A DNA stretch of 55,802 bases from CAIVAT01 sp037137455 (GTDB taxonomy: Bacteria > Bacteroidota > Bacteroidia > Bacteroidales > FEN-979). Below, piece by piece: positions 27,051-36,159 of this stretch. Each line of letters begins with the position of its first letter. The first letter of the stretch is position 1. Where the stretch lies: the NCBI GenBank assembly GCA_037137455.1, contig JBAXKG010000012.1:1-55802 (forward strand), written 5' to 3'. Below the pieces are notes generated by a model. It saw nothing but the letters and a program-made list of their open reading frames with translations. It was not told where the DNA came from and did not search any database. A program made the translations under genes and the position numbers.

Positions 27051-27349
27051 CCCATTTCATGGGCCTCCATAATCAATATTTTCCTTCCACTCTTTTTTTT
27101 CTACTGGCGGCATTTTGTTACTTTAGAGGTTCTGAAAGTTTTTATTTTGGCTTTTACATGAAAAATAGTTTTGTGATCGCCTTTAAAATTATCTTGAAGG
27201 TAAAGGGAGCAGATATTTTTAAGCAATAACATCTGAACCGATATCATTAATTTATTAATTTTATTCATCGGAAGAGATTGAAACATTAATATCACTAAAT
27301 CAGGGATACTTTTTTTTATATTATTCATCTAATAAAAAAGGAGGTTTTT
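27051..27349. other. AT-rich intergenic region
   Basis: 299 bases without a convincing gene. A short inverted repeat CCCAT-TTC-ATGGG lies at its left end. The rest is T- and A-rich. No exact TAnnTTTG element was found for the gene at 27350. Confidence 0.5.
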
Positions 27350-27352
27350 ATG
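27340..27352 (+). promoter_or_regulatory. Canonical Shine-Dalgarno sequence
   Basis: AGGAGG followed by five T and ATG. Most other starts in this window have no such sequence, in line with weak Shine-Dalgarno use in Bacteroidota, so this one is unusual and fixes the start at 27350. Confidence 0.6.
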
Positions 27353-27835
27353 ACATCAAATTCAGAAATCAATGAAAGTTGTTGTCCCGAGTTTAATCCA
27401 GTTCTTTGGGATGATAAAACAGTTATCTGGGAAAATAAAAAATTCATTAAGGATCGGGTATGTACACTTTTCCACATGCCTGTTAACTTTGGCAAAGTAA
27501 TGAAAAGGTTAAATGAAAAAGTAACACAGGCCGGTGCGACAATTCCTGACTGGCTTTGTTTGTCGGATCATACATCAAAATGGAATATGGATGTTTTTCT
27601 TGCAGTCGACAAGGAGATTCCAGGTTCAGAAAATACGACGTTATCCGGCAAATTTTATTGCAAGGTTTATGAAGGGCCATTCAAAGACACAGAAAAATGG
27701 CGTAAAGACTTCGAAAATCTTGCCAAATCGAAAGGGTACAGCAATAATAAGTGGTTCATGTGGTATACAACCTGCCCGAAATGTGCGAAAAAATACGGAA
27801 AAAACTATGTAGTAATTTTATCTAAGGTCGAATGA
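27350..27835 (+). CDS. Conserved hypothetical protein with CPKC motif
   Basis: 161 residues, cytoplasmic. Conserved stretches include CCPEFNPVLWD at the N terminus, CLSDHTSKWNMDVFLAVDKE, KVYEGPFKDTEKW and a C-terminal TTCPKCAKKYGKNYVV that could bind a metal. The middle recalls GyrI-like small-molecule-binding domains (VYEGPF...). Homologues are sometimes labelled hydrolase without evidence. I assign no function. Confidence 0.6.
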   Translation: MTSNSEINESCCPEFNPVLWDDKTVIWENKKFIKDRVCTLFHMPVNFGKVMKRLNEKVTQAGATIPDWLCLSDHTSKWNMDVFLAVDKEIPGSENTTLSGKFYCKVYEGPFKDTEKWRKDFENLAKSKGYSNNKWFMWYTTCPKCAKKYGKNYVVILSKVE

Positions 27836-27890
27836 AAATTACGGATTATGTTCTTCCTGGTATTCTTAATTGTTGATTAATTTAATTTCC

Positions 27891-28754
27891 ATGAGAAATA
27901 TCTTTTTGCTGATCTATCTATGCCTGTCATTATCTTTATCAGTTTCAGGTCAAAGCGGAAAAGTCTTTGACAATTTGACCATGACCAGTGCCATCCTGAA
28001 ATCGGAGCGTAAATTTGCGGTTTATCTGCCTCCCGATTACGAAACTTCCCAAAGGAGTTACCCTGTCCTTTATCTCCTTCATGGGATGGGGGATGATCAA
28101 ACCGGTTGGGTTCAGTTTGGGGAGGCGCTCCGGATTGCTGATAATGCTATAAGGGAGGGAAAAGCGACCTCAATGATCATCATCATGCCGGATGCGAACA
28201 CCGGCAAGGTGGGTTATTTCAATGATATCAGCGGAACATGGCTCTACGAAGATTTCTTTTTTGATGAGCTGATGCCCTATGTTGAAAAGAAGTACCGCAT
28301 AAAGGGCGAAAAACGTTACCGGGCAATTGCCGGACTCTCTATGGGAGGGGGCGGATCCTTTATTTATGCTTTGCACCATCCCGAATTGTTTTCATCAGCC
28401 TGCCCTTTAAGCGCCTATATCGGACCCTTATCTTTCAAAGAGTGCAAGGATTATTTTCTAAGAATCAACGAAAGCTATACCGATTCTGTGATCCGGGTTT
28501 ATTATGAAAAACACAATGTACTCTCCTTATTAGACCAGGTGGAAAGCAAACAAATAAAATCAGTTCGCTGGTTTATTGATTGTGGAGACAACGATTTCCT
28601 GTATGAAGGAAACAGCCTCGTTCACATCGCTATGCGAAAAAAGGATATTCCACATGAATTCAGAATCCGCGATGGCAGCCATAACTGGACCTATTGGCGT
28701 GATTCTCTCCCTGTCGTTTTAGAGTTTATTTCAGATGCATTTCACCAGTATTAA
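27891..28754 (+). CDS. Secreted esterase (esterase D / CE1-like alpha/beta hydrolase)
   Basis: 287 residues from ATG 27891. Signal peptide (LLIYLCLSLSLSVSGQ). The single hydrolase domain has the oxyanion LLHGMGDD, nucleophile Ser in GLSMGG, acid in DCGDND and His in DGSHNWTYW, so the triad is complete. Related to S-formylglutathione hydrolase and feruloyl/acetyl esterases. It is a one-domain relative of the two double-domain esterases at 36-39 kb. Substrate unknown. Confidence 0.82.
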   Translation: MRNIFLLIYLCLSLSLSVSGQSGKVFDNLTMTSAILKSERKFAVYLPPDYETSQRSYPVLYLLHGMGDDQTGWVQFGEALRIADNAIREGKATSMIIIMPDANTGKVGYFNDISGTWLYEDFFFDELMPYVEKKYRIKGEKRYRAIAGLSMGGGGSFIYALHHPELFSSACPLSAYIGPLSFKECKDYFLRINESYTDSVIRVYYEKHNVLSLLDQVESKQIKSVRWFIDCGDNDFLYEGNSLVHIAMRKKDIPHEFRIRDGSHNWTYWRDSLPVVLEFISDAFHQY

Positions 28755-28806
28755 CCATTTCCCTTCAGATAAATAATTTAAAACAACCCTGTTTAATCAT
28801 TTGGTT

Positions 28807-29715
28807 ATGAGCACGAGCAGAATTAAGCTGTCAAACGGCCTGGAACTTTCGCGCATAGTTCATGGTCATTGGAGATTAGCCAACTGGAAAATGTCGGCGC
28901 AGGAGTTATTAAAATTTACAGAGCAAATAATAGAATCAGGGATAACAACATTTGATCATGCTGATATCTATGGAAATTACAGTTGTGAAAAACTTTTTGG
29001 AGATGCTTTAAACCTGAAAAAAGGTCTTCGTAATAGTATCGAAATAGTTACTAAATGTGGTATTAAGCTTTTATCAGACAAGTTCCCGGGCCAGAAACTC
29101 AAATATTACGATTATAGTTTTGATTATATTGTTACTTCCGTCGACAATTCACTGAAAAACTTTGGGACCGATCATATTGATTTGCTCTTGCTGCATCGCC
29201 CTGCTCCTTTCTTTGATCCGGAAGCAGTAGCCAAAGCCTTCTCATATTTGAAAAGAAATGGGAAGGTTTTGAATTTTGGTGTTTCTAATTTCAACTCCAT
29301 GCAATTTGAAATCCTGAATGCTTATACTGATGAACGCCTTGTAACTAATCAGGTTGAAATATCCCCGTTTTGTCTGGAACATTTTGAAAACGGGAATATC
29401 GATTATTTTCTGAAGAAAAAAATTAAACCAATGGCCTGGTGTCCTTTGGCTTGTGGTAAGCTTATAGACCCTAGTGAAGAAAAAGGAGAAAGAATTAGAC
29501 ATGTCCTTTCAGAAATTGCTGAAGAGCTAAATGTTATACCAATTGAAATAATTATTTATTGTTGGTTGCTCAAACACCCGGCATCAATTATCCCGATTGT
29601 TGGATCAAGCAAAATTGAACGGATAAAACTCGCGGTTGAAGCATTGAATACTGATATAAGTTTAGAGCAATGGTATAGAATTTATATTGCCTCAACGGGG
29701 ACAGAATTACCCTAG
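28807..29715 (+). CDS. Aldo/keto reductase, YdhF-like
   Basis: 302 residues. TIM-barrel NAD(P)H-dependent oxidoreductase. The catalytic tetrad is visible: Asp and Tyr in FDHADIYGNY, Lys in VTKCG and His in LLLLHRP; the cofactor end is IIPIVGSSKIERI. Reduces carbonyls; physiological substrate unknown. Start is ATG 28807, with an in-frame TTG two codons earlier. Confidence 0.87.
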   Translation: MSTSRIKLSNGLELSRIVHGHWRLANWKMSAQELLKFTEQIIESGITTFDHADIYGNYSCEKLFGDALNLKKGLRNSIEIVTKCGIKLLSDKFPGQKLKYYDYSFDYIVTSVDNSLKNFGTDHIDLLLLHRPAPFFDPEAVAKAFSYLKRNGKVLNFGVSNFNSMQFEILNAYTDERLVTNQVEISPFCLEHFENGNIDYFLKKKIKPMAWCPLACGKLIDPSEEKGERIRHVLSEIAEELNVIPIEIIIYCWLLKHPASIIPIVGSSKIERIKLAVEALNTDISLEQWYRIYIASTGTELP

Positions 29716-29726
29716 ATTGTTTTGAT

Positions 29727-31643
29727 TCATCTCTTTATAAATTTCTTCATTCCTGATCGATCCTTGTCTGAAATAACCAATGAATAGATACCTTTCGCAA
29801 GAGTCTTTATATCGATTTGATCTCTACCTTGTTTGAATATTCCTTGTTTAACTGATTTTCCATCCGTTGAATAAATATTGTACTGGAAACTATTTACTTG
29901 ATTATTCAGAATAAGGATTATGAAATCATCCGCCGGATTGGGATAGATACAAATATTGGTTGGTTCAATAAATTCCTCAACCGCGCTTGTGACATTATTT
30001 CCTGAGATCAGCTCGTAATCGGGATCAATGATGATAGTATCGATCGCAAAAGGAATGGATGCAGTAAATGATTGTCCCGAAAATGTATTTTCGAACCGCA
30101 TCAACGTATCTTTTACTTGGTTTCTGAACATGATCGGCAGGGGCAATTCAAAAAAAGAGACTGAACTGTTTGATTGAGTTTGGGTCACCGTGAAATTCAC
30201 CTCATTTCCTGTTTGTTTCCAGTTGATGTGGTACGATGGATAACCCTGACCTGTAAACCAGTCATCAAAATACCATGTAAGATCCTTGCCATACGAGGCT
30301 TCGAAATGGGATATTAACAGGCTGGTACGCGAAAATCCATAGGAGCTTTGAACATCATAGAGATAGTTGTTCGCGGCAGAAAAAAAAGCCTGATCGCCGA
30401 TAATCCACCTCAGTTGATTTAAGATCATTGCCCCTTTGGCATAAGAAAGCCTTCCATCAAACAGCCTGTTCATATTTAACGTGTCGTTGCACCAAACTGA
30501 TCCTTCGGGTTTTGAGATAATGCTATTCACTCTGACCCGTTTAAATTGTAGCCACCAGTTTGGTAAGAGATATTGATAGGCAAGTCCCGAGAGAAAGGTC
30601 GCAAAACCTTCATTTAACCAGATATCGGCCCAACTCCCGCATGTTACCATATTTCCAAACCAACTATGTGCGAGTTCATGAGCCAGCAGTTCAAACCCGA
30701 ATGATGAAACAAATGTCATGGTTTGATGTTCCATGCCGCCTCCCCATCCAAACTGCGCATGGCCATATTTTTCATTCTGGAATGGATATATCCCGAAAAT
30801 TGAATCAAACAACTTGATCAACGGAACAATGACGCCAGTATGAGTTGAGATTACAAGTGAATCTTCCGGATAAACATAATTCACCACTTCAAGCGTATCA
30901 AAACCAAAAGGGACTCGCTGGATATATTCAGCGTAATTTGTTACCGCGATGCATATCAGATAGGTTACAATCGGGTAACGGTGCTTCCAGTGGAAAATGT
31001 GGCTTGTTCCATTTGGCTTTATTGATGCGAGTACTCCGTTGCTTGCGACTTTGTAGGCGGAAGGGGTACTTACAAAAACATCCAGGGAATCAGCTTTATC
31101 GGTCAATCCATTTTTACAGGGCCACCAATCGCTCGCTCCGTAAGGCTCAGAGAGTGTCCAAATTATGGGGGCGCCGCTATGAGTACTCTGGACAAAAGAA
31201 CCTAAACCATCATCTGCAGGAATCCCTTGATAATAAACCGAAACAGAATCAATGGTATTTTTTGTCAAAACTGATGGGAAAACAATGGTAAGCAAATCGG
31301 CGCTGTGATTGAATGGGAGAGAGGTGTGGCGATATTTAACAGAATCGACTTTGAGCGCTTGGGTCAGGTTAAATTTGATTGTATCAAAAGATGTCAGTGT
31401 AGGCATAAAGTAAGTAGTTATATTCCCCGATATATATTTAATGGCCGGATCTACAATCCAGTAACAACGATAGTACTTTACATCATAACCAGTTGCAAAG
31501 TCAGCGCCCCGTGTCAGGAGTTTTCTGGAATGTGACTCCTGTTCTGCCTTTGCGATGTTATCTAAATCGCCGGGATGGAATGTTACCTGGGCTTGCAGAT
31601 AGCCTGATATGAGAATTAATAAAAAAGCTATTAGCTTTTTCAT
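29727..31643 (-). CDS. M1-family metallopeptidase with T9SS sorting domain
   Basis: 638 residues. Signal peptide (MKKLIAFLLILISGYLQAQ). The N-terminal beta domain precedes the gluzincin catalytic domain with GGMEHQTM (the M1 exopeptidase motif GxMEN-like) and HELAHSWFG plus NEGFATF (HExxH-18-E zinc site). The C-terminal 80 residues are a type IX sorting domain (IYPNPADDFIILIL ... KGIYSLVISD). A surface-exported aminopeptidase. Start at 31643 is chosen over a Met 11 codons upstream because it begins the signal peptide. Confidence 0.92.
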   Translation of the reverse strand: MKKLIAFLLILISGYLQAQVTFHPGDLDNIAKAEQESHSRKLLTRGADFATGYDVKYYRCYWIVDPAIKYISGNITTYFMPTLTSFDTIKFNLTQALKVDSVKYRHTSLPFNHSADLLTIVFPSVLTKNTIDSVSVYYQGIPADDGLGSFVQSTHSGAPIIWTLSEPYGASDWWPCKNGLTDKADSLDVFVSTPSAYKVASNGVLASIKPNGTSHIFHWKHRYPIVTYLICIAVTNYAEYIQRVPFGFDTLEVVNYVYPEDSLVISTHTGVIVPLIKLFDSIFGIYPFQNEKYGHAQFGWGGGMEHQTMTFVSSFGFELLAHELAHSWFGNMVTCGSWADIWLNEGFATFLSGLAYQYLLPNWWLQFKRVRVNSIISKPEGSVWCNDTLNMNRLFDGRLSYAKGAMILNQLRWIIGDQAFFSAANNYLYDVQSSYGFSRTSLLISHFEASYGKDLTWYFDDWFTGQGYPSYHINWKQTGNEVNFTVTQTQSNSSVSFFELPLPIMFRNQVKDTLMRFENTFSGQSFTASIPFAIDTIIIDPDYELISGNNVTSAVEEFIEPTNICIYPNPADDFIILILNNQVNSFQYNIYSTDGKSVKQGIFKQGRDQIDIKTLAKGIYSLVISDKDRSGMKKFIKR

Positions 31644-31731
31644 TGTTATTTGTTTAAATGCTGATTCAGGGATCATCCCACTAAACTACAAATATTCTGA
31701 CAAATTTTGGGGATGCTCATCTCCGCAATAA

Positions 31732-31762
31732 TTGCAAATTACCATAAATAGTGCTATTTTTG
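31732..31762 (+). promoter_or_regulatory. Promoter with start codon at the transcription start
   Basis: TTG (31732-31734), 20 bases, TATTTTTG (31755-31762). The ATG of the next gene is at 31770, 7 bases after the -7 element, so the mRNA should be leaderless or nearly so. Confidence 0.5.
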
Positions 31763-31769
31763 CAGCCTA

Positions 31770-32072
31770 ATGAGAAATTATCAGAAAATATCGGCAGGAA
31801 TAATTTTTTCTTTAACAGTTCTCTTCTGCTGTGGATTAAATGTTCATTCAAATTTTAATCTGCATTATTTTAATGTTGAACTTGCAGCAGAGACGAATAA
31901 TGCCGGGAATTGTTTTACCGCTGATATTGATTCTTTTGATGATGACCAGATCAATCACTTGGATGAAATATGTTCATCAATAGAACCCAACTCTCAAATT
32001 TCCATTCCTCAAGGCTGTTTTTTGATTCTGAAATTCTACCTTTCTGTTTGGCAACCGCCAAAGAGTAATTAA
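31770..32072 (+). CDS. Small secreted protein of unknown function
   Basis: 100 residues. A signal peptide of about 28 residues (IIFSLTVLFCCGLNVHS) is followed by an acidic middle (DIDSFDDDQINHLDE) and a hydrophobic C terminus FLILKFYLSVWQPPKSN. Four mature-part features stand out: Cys48, Cys68, Cys83 approximately, and the WQPP end. I do not recognise it. The near-consensus promoter directly before the ATG supports it being real. Confidence 0.5.
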   Translation: MRNYQKISAGIIFSLTVLFCCGLNVHSNFNLHYFNVELAAETNNAGNCFTADIDSFDDDQINHLDEICSSIEPNSQISIPQGCFLILKFYLSVWQPPKSN

Positions 32073-32193
32073 AATAATTTTCAATTATCTCACAAGTTCT
32101 TCATGTGTTGAAAAACGCAAGTTTAAAGAATTTGTATTAATTTATCCATTTGAAACAAAATGGGCTTATTTATTAATTTTAATACTTTACGAT

Positions 32194-32616
32194 ATGGGAT
32201 TTGACGATTTTTTCGAAGATAAGCGCAAACAGCATGGTAATTATAACCAAAACCGGTATCATGATGAACATAGATATTCACATGATTCGCATGGCTCCTA
32301 TAATTCGCATGATTCACGTGATTCACATGGTTCACATGATTCACATGGCATGCATGGCCCTCGAAATTCTAATTATGGACAATATGGCCATTTTAATTGG
32401 TTGTCCGTTCTGGAGAAGATCAAAGGCAACAGGCAACTGAAACTGCTTGTCGTAATTGGTGGAATTGTCATTTTAATCATTGCAGTTGGCCTGATTATAA
32501 TTCTTCTGCCATTGATCATTAAAATATTCAATTACATCAGTCAGAATGGCTTGCAAAGCATATTGGAAGGAATTACCGGTTTTATTGACAAACTTTGGAA
32601 AGGTTCAGGAAAATGA
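32194..32616 (+). CDS. His-rich tripeptide-repeat single-pass membrane protein
   Basis: 140 residues. The acidic start MGFDDFFEDKRK leads to nine S-H-D/G-type tripeptides (residues 29-55), then a linker and one long transmembrane stretch (about 86-112, LLVVIGGIVILIIAVGLIIILLP), ending with an amphipathic helix GFIDKLWKGSGK. The His/Asp repeat is a plausible cytoplasmic divalent-metal or nickel/zinc binding region. Similar short DUF-less proteins with His-rich heads occur in Bacteroidota. Function unknown. Confidence 0.6.
   Translation: MGFDDFFEDKRKQHGNYNQNRYHDEHRYSHDSHGSYNSHDSRDSHGSHDSHGMHGPRNSNYGQYGHFNWLSVLEKIKGNRQLKLLVVIGGIVILIIAVGLIIILLPLIIKIFNYISQNGLQSILEGITGFIDKLWKGSGK
32276..32356 (+). 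repeat. 9-bp tandem repeat (minisatellite) inside the His-rich gene
   Basis: Nine 9-base units based on ATTCACATG. Several units are exact or differ by one base (units 1, 6 and 8 identical; 7, 2, 4 and 5 near). Each unit encodes one Ser-His-Asp/Gly tripeptide, so unit gain or loss keeps the frame. Confidence 0.8.
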
Positions 32617-32630
32617 AATCAACATAGTCC

Positions 32631-34112
32631 TTACTTCGCCCATATAGGCAGGTTGGGGCTCATCCCCAGTACAAAAGTCATTAAAAAATAGAGTATAAGC
32701 GGAAGTAAAACTATGCTTATGACTTTCAGCCAGATCCCGCATTTTGCCATGTCGGGAACGGTTAGTTTGTTGCTTGCAAAAATGACGGTGTTCGGACCTG
32801 TGCCGGCCGGCATTATAAAAACAAATGAACAGGCAAAAGTGGCTGGTATCATGAGAAGCATAGGGTTTATATTTCCAGCCACTGCCATGCCGGCCAGTAC
32901 CGGCAGGAAAATATTGGCAGTTGCGGTATTTGGGTTCATTTCAGTGAAAAGCAAGATCGCCGCCACTACAATAAAAAGAACAATCAACATCGGGAAGTGA
33001 CTTACAAATGCAAGCTGGCCCCCAAGCCATCCTGCCAATCCGGTAGTTTTGAAGCTCTCTGCCATCGCATATCCTCCTCCAACAATGATACCCACCCCCC
33101 AGGGTATCGAGCCGGCCGTTTTCCAATCCAGCAAACGTTTACTGTTTCCGGCCGGCAGCATGAAAAGCAGCATGGCCGAAAACATGCCGATAGTGCTGTC
33201 GCTCACATATTCTTTCATCCCGAATAAATTACTCCATCCCGGAATAATGAATTGATCAATGACCAGGTCGTTACGGAATATCCAACCCAATGTTGTAAAT
33301 AAAAATATACAGGTTACCCTCTTTTCGCCGGCCGACATTTTTCCCAGGGCTTTTAGTTCGGAATTAATCAGTTCACGGTTGCCGGGGATACTGCCTTTGA
33401 TTTTAAAATAGCGGACCAGATAATACCAGATCAGAGGAAGAAAAATCAGAAGAATCGGAATACCTACTTTCAGCCATGAATAAAAATTAAAATATGGGGC
33501 CAAAGGAAAAATTTTGGTCATCATACCACTAAATATCAGATTGGTAGGAGACCCGATAAGGGTAGCGGTTCCACCGATGCTTGAGGCATATGCAATGCCA
33601 AGCATGATTGCTGTACCAAATTTACTCCCGGTGCTATGGGTCTCCTCCTGGGTTATGATGGCCAGCCCAACCGGAAGCATCATCAATGCCGCGGTTATGT
33701 TTGCAATCCACATTGATAAAAACGCTGTTCCAATCATTATGCTTAACAGTATTCTTGGTCTGCTGGTTCCCAAGGCCTTTATAAGTAACAGGGCAATCCG
33801 TTTATGGAGGTTCTGAGATTCAATTGCTTTTGCCAGGAAGAAACCAGAAATCATCATTAAAATAAGATCATCACCATAATTAACTGCAGTTTCCTGTGCC
33901 GGTAAAATTCCCAACAAAGGGAAAAGCGCCATCGGTACCAGGGCAGTTGCATAAATCGGGATGGCCTCAGTAATCCACCAAAAGGCCATGAAAAGCGCCA
34001 CAGCGCCGGCATTTCGGGCTGCCGGGCTCATCCCGGCAGGCAACGGGAGCAAAAGCATCACCAGCAAAAAGACAATACCCCCGATCATTCCCGGGTATTT
34101 GATGTTTTTCAT
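32631..34112 (-). CDS. DASS/SLC13-type anion transporter
   Basis: 493 residues, about eleven helices. The two sodium-site motifs of the divalent anion:sodium symporters are seen as GSPTNLIF (N-terminal half) and AGTGPNTVIFAS (C-terminal half), with ITEAIPIYATALVPM near the start. Imports sulfate, dicarboxylates or tricarboxylates with sodium. Start at 34112; an upstream in-frame Met at 34241 adds a non-hydrophobic 43 residues across a hairpin region and is unlikely. Confidence 0.88.
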   Translation of the reverse strand: MKNIKYPGMIGGIVFLLVMLLLPLPAGMSPAARNAGAVALFMAFWWITEAIPIYATALVPMALFPLLGILPAQETAVNYGDDLILMMISGFFLAKAIESQNLHKRIALLLIKALGTSRPRILLSIMIGTAFLSMWIANITAALMMLPVGLAIITQEETHSTGSKFGTAIMLGIAYASSIGGTATLIGSPTNLIFSGMMTKIFPLAPYFNFYSWLKVGIPILLIFLPLIWYYLVRYFKIKGSIPGNRELINSELKALGKMSAGEKRVTCIFLFTTLGWIFRNDLVIDQFIIPGWSNLFGMKEYVSDSTIGMFSAMLLFMLPAGNSKRLLDWKTAGSIPWGVGIIVGGGYAMAESFKTTGLAGWLGGQLAFVSHFPMLIVLFIVVAAILLFTEMNPNTATANIFLPVLAGMAVAGNINPMLLMIPATFACSFVFIMPAGTGPNTVIFASNKLTVPDMAKCGIWLKVISIVLLPLILYFLMTFVLGMSPNLPIWAK

Positions 34113-34157
34113 AATTCGAATATTATTGCTATGGCATTTTTGAGGTTTTGAAGAGGT

Positions 34158-34177
34158 CCCTGAAGTCGAATTCAGGG
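34158..34177 (-). promoter_or_regulatory. Hairpin in the leader of the DASS transporter gene
   Basis: CCCTGAA and TTCAGGG form a perfect 7-base-pair stem with loop GTCGAA (plus-strand reading), 45 bases upstream of the transporter ATG. No T tract. Possibly a leader structure or the end of the preceding operon. Confidence 0.35.
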
Positions 34178-34296
34178 CTCCCCTTCTTCCTCTTAAGCCA
34201 AACCCTTCATAAATCAAAAAACGGGTCGGACTTAATTTCAAAAATCAAAACTGCATAAAAAGTGATGGCATATAAAATACCTTTCCTGCGCAATAA

Positions 34297-35061
34297 TTAA
34301 TAGGTATAAGTGTATACTTCCGACCATCCATCGCCAGTGCGCGTAATCTTTGTGGGCCTGTTTTGGGTGTCAAAAGTATATGTAATGGTGGTACGTTTAA
34401 CTACAATAGGCGATTCGCGTGGATCCCAGTATTCGAGATAATCAACCAGTTTTTTGCTGGATTTGCCAAAAAGGTTCCCCATTGGCTTGGTATTGTTATC
34501 TACCATGTTTGTTTGTTGGATTTCGTTAACATTGTCGCCATTGGTAAAAGTAAAGGTTTTGATTTTTTTGGCGGTCACCCCATCATCGTCATAGGTGGTA
34601 TGTTTAGTAACATTGCCATTGGAGACCTCGGCAAACATTTTCAGATGGTCGACACCGCCCCAGAATTCAATAATTTTAATCAGATAACCATTGGCATCGT
34701 ATTCGTATTTGGCATATTCTCCATTGCCCCAGTCTTCTTTGGTGACCATGAATTGTGAGTTAATGTCATATACAGTGGCAGTAGTACCTGAAGTAATGGT
34801 AAGTTTTCCAGAAACCGAATAGTCATAAGTTATGGTTTTATCCAGTACATCGTTCCAGAAGTCATCAATTTTTTGAATACGCTTGTTAGCATCGTAGGTA
34901 AAATCATACCGCTCGACTCCATCGGTATAAACCACACCCATTGATTTGATAGGCGATACGGTCACAACAACCGGATCGGGGTCGGGCGTGCTCTTCTTAC
35001 ATGAGAAGAACGACATGGCAGTGATCACAGCCAGTGTCAGAAAACAGATTTGCTTTTTCAT
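34297..35061 (-). CDS. Lipoprotein with YD-like repeats
   Basis: 254 residues. Lipobox near residue 20 (AMSFFSC followed by KKS). The mature part contains short Tyr-Asp repeats of RHS/YD type (YDFTYDANKRIQKIDDF, YEYDANGYLIKIIEFW, YTFDTQNRPTKITRTG). Many Bacteroidota surface lipoproteins have this pattern, and they may bind sugars. It is 58 bases downstream of the permease in the same direction and is probably the last gene of the ribose-type operon. Function unknown. Confidence 0.65.
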   Translation of the reverse strand: MKKQICFLTLAVITAMSFFSCKKSTPDPDPVVVTVSPIKSMGVVYTDGVERYDFTYDANKRIQKIDDFWNDVLDKTITYDYSVSGKLTITSGTTATVYDINSQFMVTKEDWGNGEYAKYEYDANGYLIKIIEFWGGVDHLKMFAEVSNGNVTKHTTYDDDGVTAKKIKTFTFTNGDNVNEIQQTNMVDNNTKPMGNLFGKSSKKLVDYLEYWDPRESPIVVKRTTITYTFDTQNRPTKITRTGDGWSEVYTYTY

Positions 35062-35119
35062 TTTTGTTTGGTTTTAAGGGTTAATTGATAAAAGGGAAAA
35101 ATTCTAAGAAAAAAATAAT

Positions 35120-36127
35120 TTATTGATTACCTGCCACAATGATCAGCCCTAATCCTGAAATAAATAGCAGAAACATCAAAAATAGTAAAGTTTTGATCGT
35201 ACTGTTTGCTCCTTTAAACTCTTTCCAGATAAATACGCCCCAGAAGGCGGCAACCATAGTAGCGCCCTGTCCAAGAGCATATGCAATGGCAGCGCCCGCC
35301 TGGCCGGTCGTAATATAGCTCAGGGATGTCCCCAATCCCCAGATAAGCCCCCCCAGCACACCAACCATATGGGTTGACAAGTTTCCTGAAAAGTAATCCT
35401 TATATGAAACCGGAGCTCCGACAAAGGGTTTTTTCATTAATAATGTATTGAAAATGAAATTACTTGCAAGCATCCCAACAGAAAAAATGAAAACGGCCGT
35501 ATAGGGAGTTGCCATGCCGGGTGTGGGTGATTCAAAATTGTCCAGGTCAACGGCTGCCGCCACAAACCTGTAAAAGAACGACATAAGGATTCCGGCAGCG
35601 ATGGCGACCCAAAGTCCCTTGCGTGCTGCCGATTTATCACCGCTTTGGGTCATTTTGCCAGCGGCGATGCCATTGAAGATCAGGGCTGCAACAATGAGAA
35701 ATACACCCAGGAAAAGGGTTAGTGGATCGCCCGAAGGCGTACTTACATAATTGATAAGCACCCCGAGAACAAGAGCCAGACCTACGCCAACAGGGAAAGC
35801 AACAGCCATACCCGAAAGAGAAATAGCCGATGATAGAAGAATGTTAGAAGCATTAAAAATAATACCTCCAAAAAAAGCGCTCCAGAAATTGCCACTGCTC
35901 ACCTGTAACAGGTCGGGAATGAAACTACGCCCTTTATCCCCAATACTGCCCAATGTAAGTCCCATGATCAGGGAAAAGAGTACAATCCCAATCACATAGT
36001 CCCAATAAAACAATTCGTAACGCCAGGTTCTGGCTGCAAGTTTCTGGGTATTTGCCCATGAACCCCAGCATAGCATGGTTACAAAGCAGAGTACGACTGC
36101 CAGCGAATAACTACTTACGATAAACAT
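35120..36127 (-). CDS. RhaT/GRP-like sugar permease
   Basis: 335 residues, ten hydrophobic helices, of the drug/metabolite-transporter superfamily in the sugar group (L-rhamnose:proton and glucose/ribose porters). Conserved parts: FVTMLCWGSWANTQKL, the WDYVIG turn, SGMAVAFPVGVGLALVLGV, and LGGLIWGLGTSLSYI. It lies in one operon with ribokinase and SusC/D, the setting of the ribose permease in Bacteroides ribose-scavenging loci, so ribose import is the best guess. Confidence 0.75.
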   Translation of the reverse strand: MFIVSSYSLAVVLCFVTMLCWGSWANTQKLAARTWRYELFYWDYVIGIVLFSLIMGLTLGSIGDKGRSFIPDLLQVSSGNFWSAFFGGIIFNASNILLSSAISLSGMAVAFPVGVGLALVLGVLINYVSTPSGDPLTLFLGVFLIVAALIFNGIAAGKMTQSGDKSAARKGLWVAIAAGILMSFFYRFVAAAVDLDNFESPTPGMATPYTAVFIFSVGMLASNFIFNTLLMKKPFVGAPVSYKDYFSGNLSTHMVGVLGGLIWGLGTSLSYITTGQAGAAIAYALGQGATMVAAFWGVFIWKEFKGANSTIKTLLFLMFLLFISGLGLIIVAGNQ

Positions 36128-36159
36128 AGTTGTGTTTTTTGGTTAGTAAAAATTGAAAA

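Noticed and set aside
30845..31291. 148-codon plus-strand ORF
   Set aside because: Antisense to the M1 peptidase catalytic region; no promoter or family pattern.
32123..32344. Minus-strand ORF with Asn-His-Val repeats
   Set aside because: It is the antisense reading of the 9-base minisatellite in the His-rich gene; the plus-strand frame has a start, repeat, membrane helix and sensible end.
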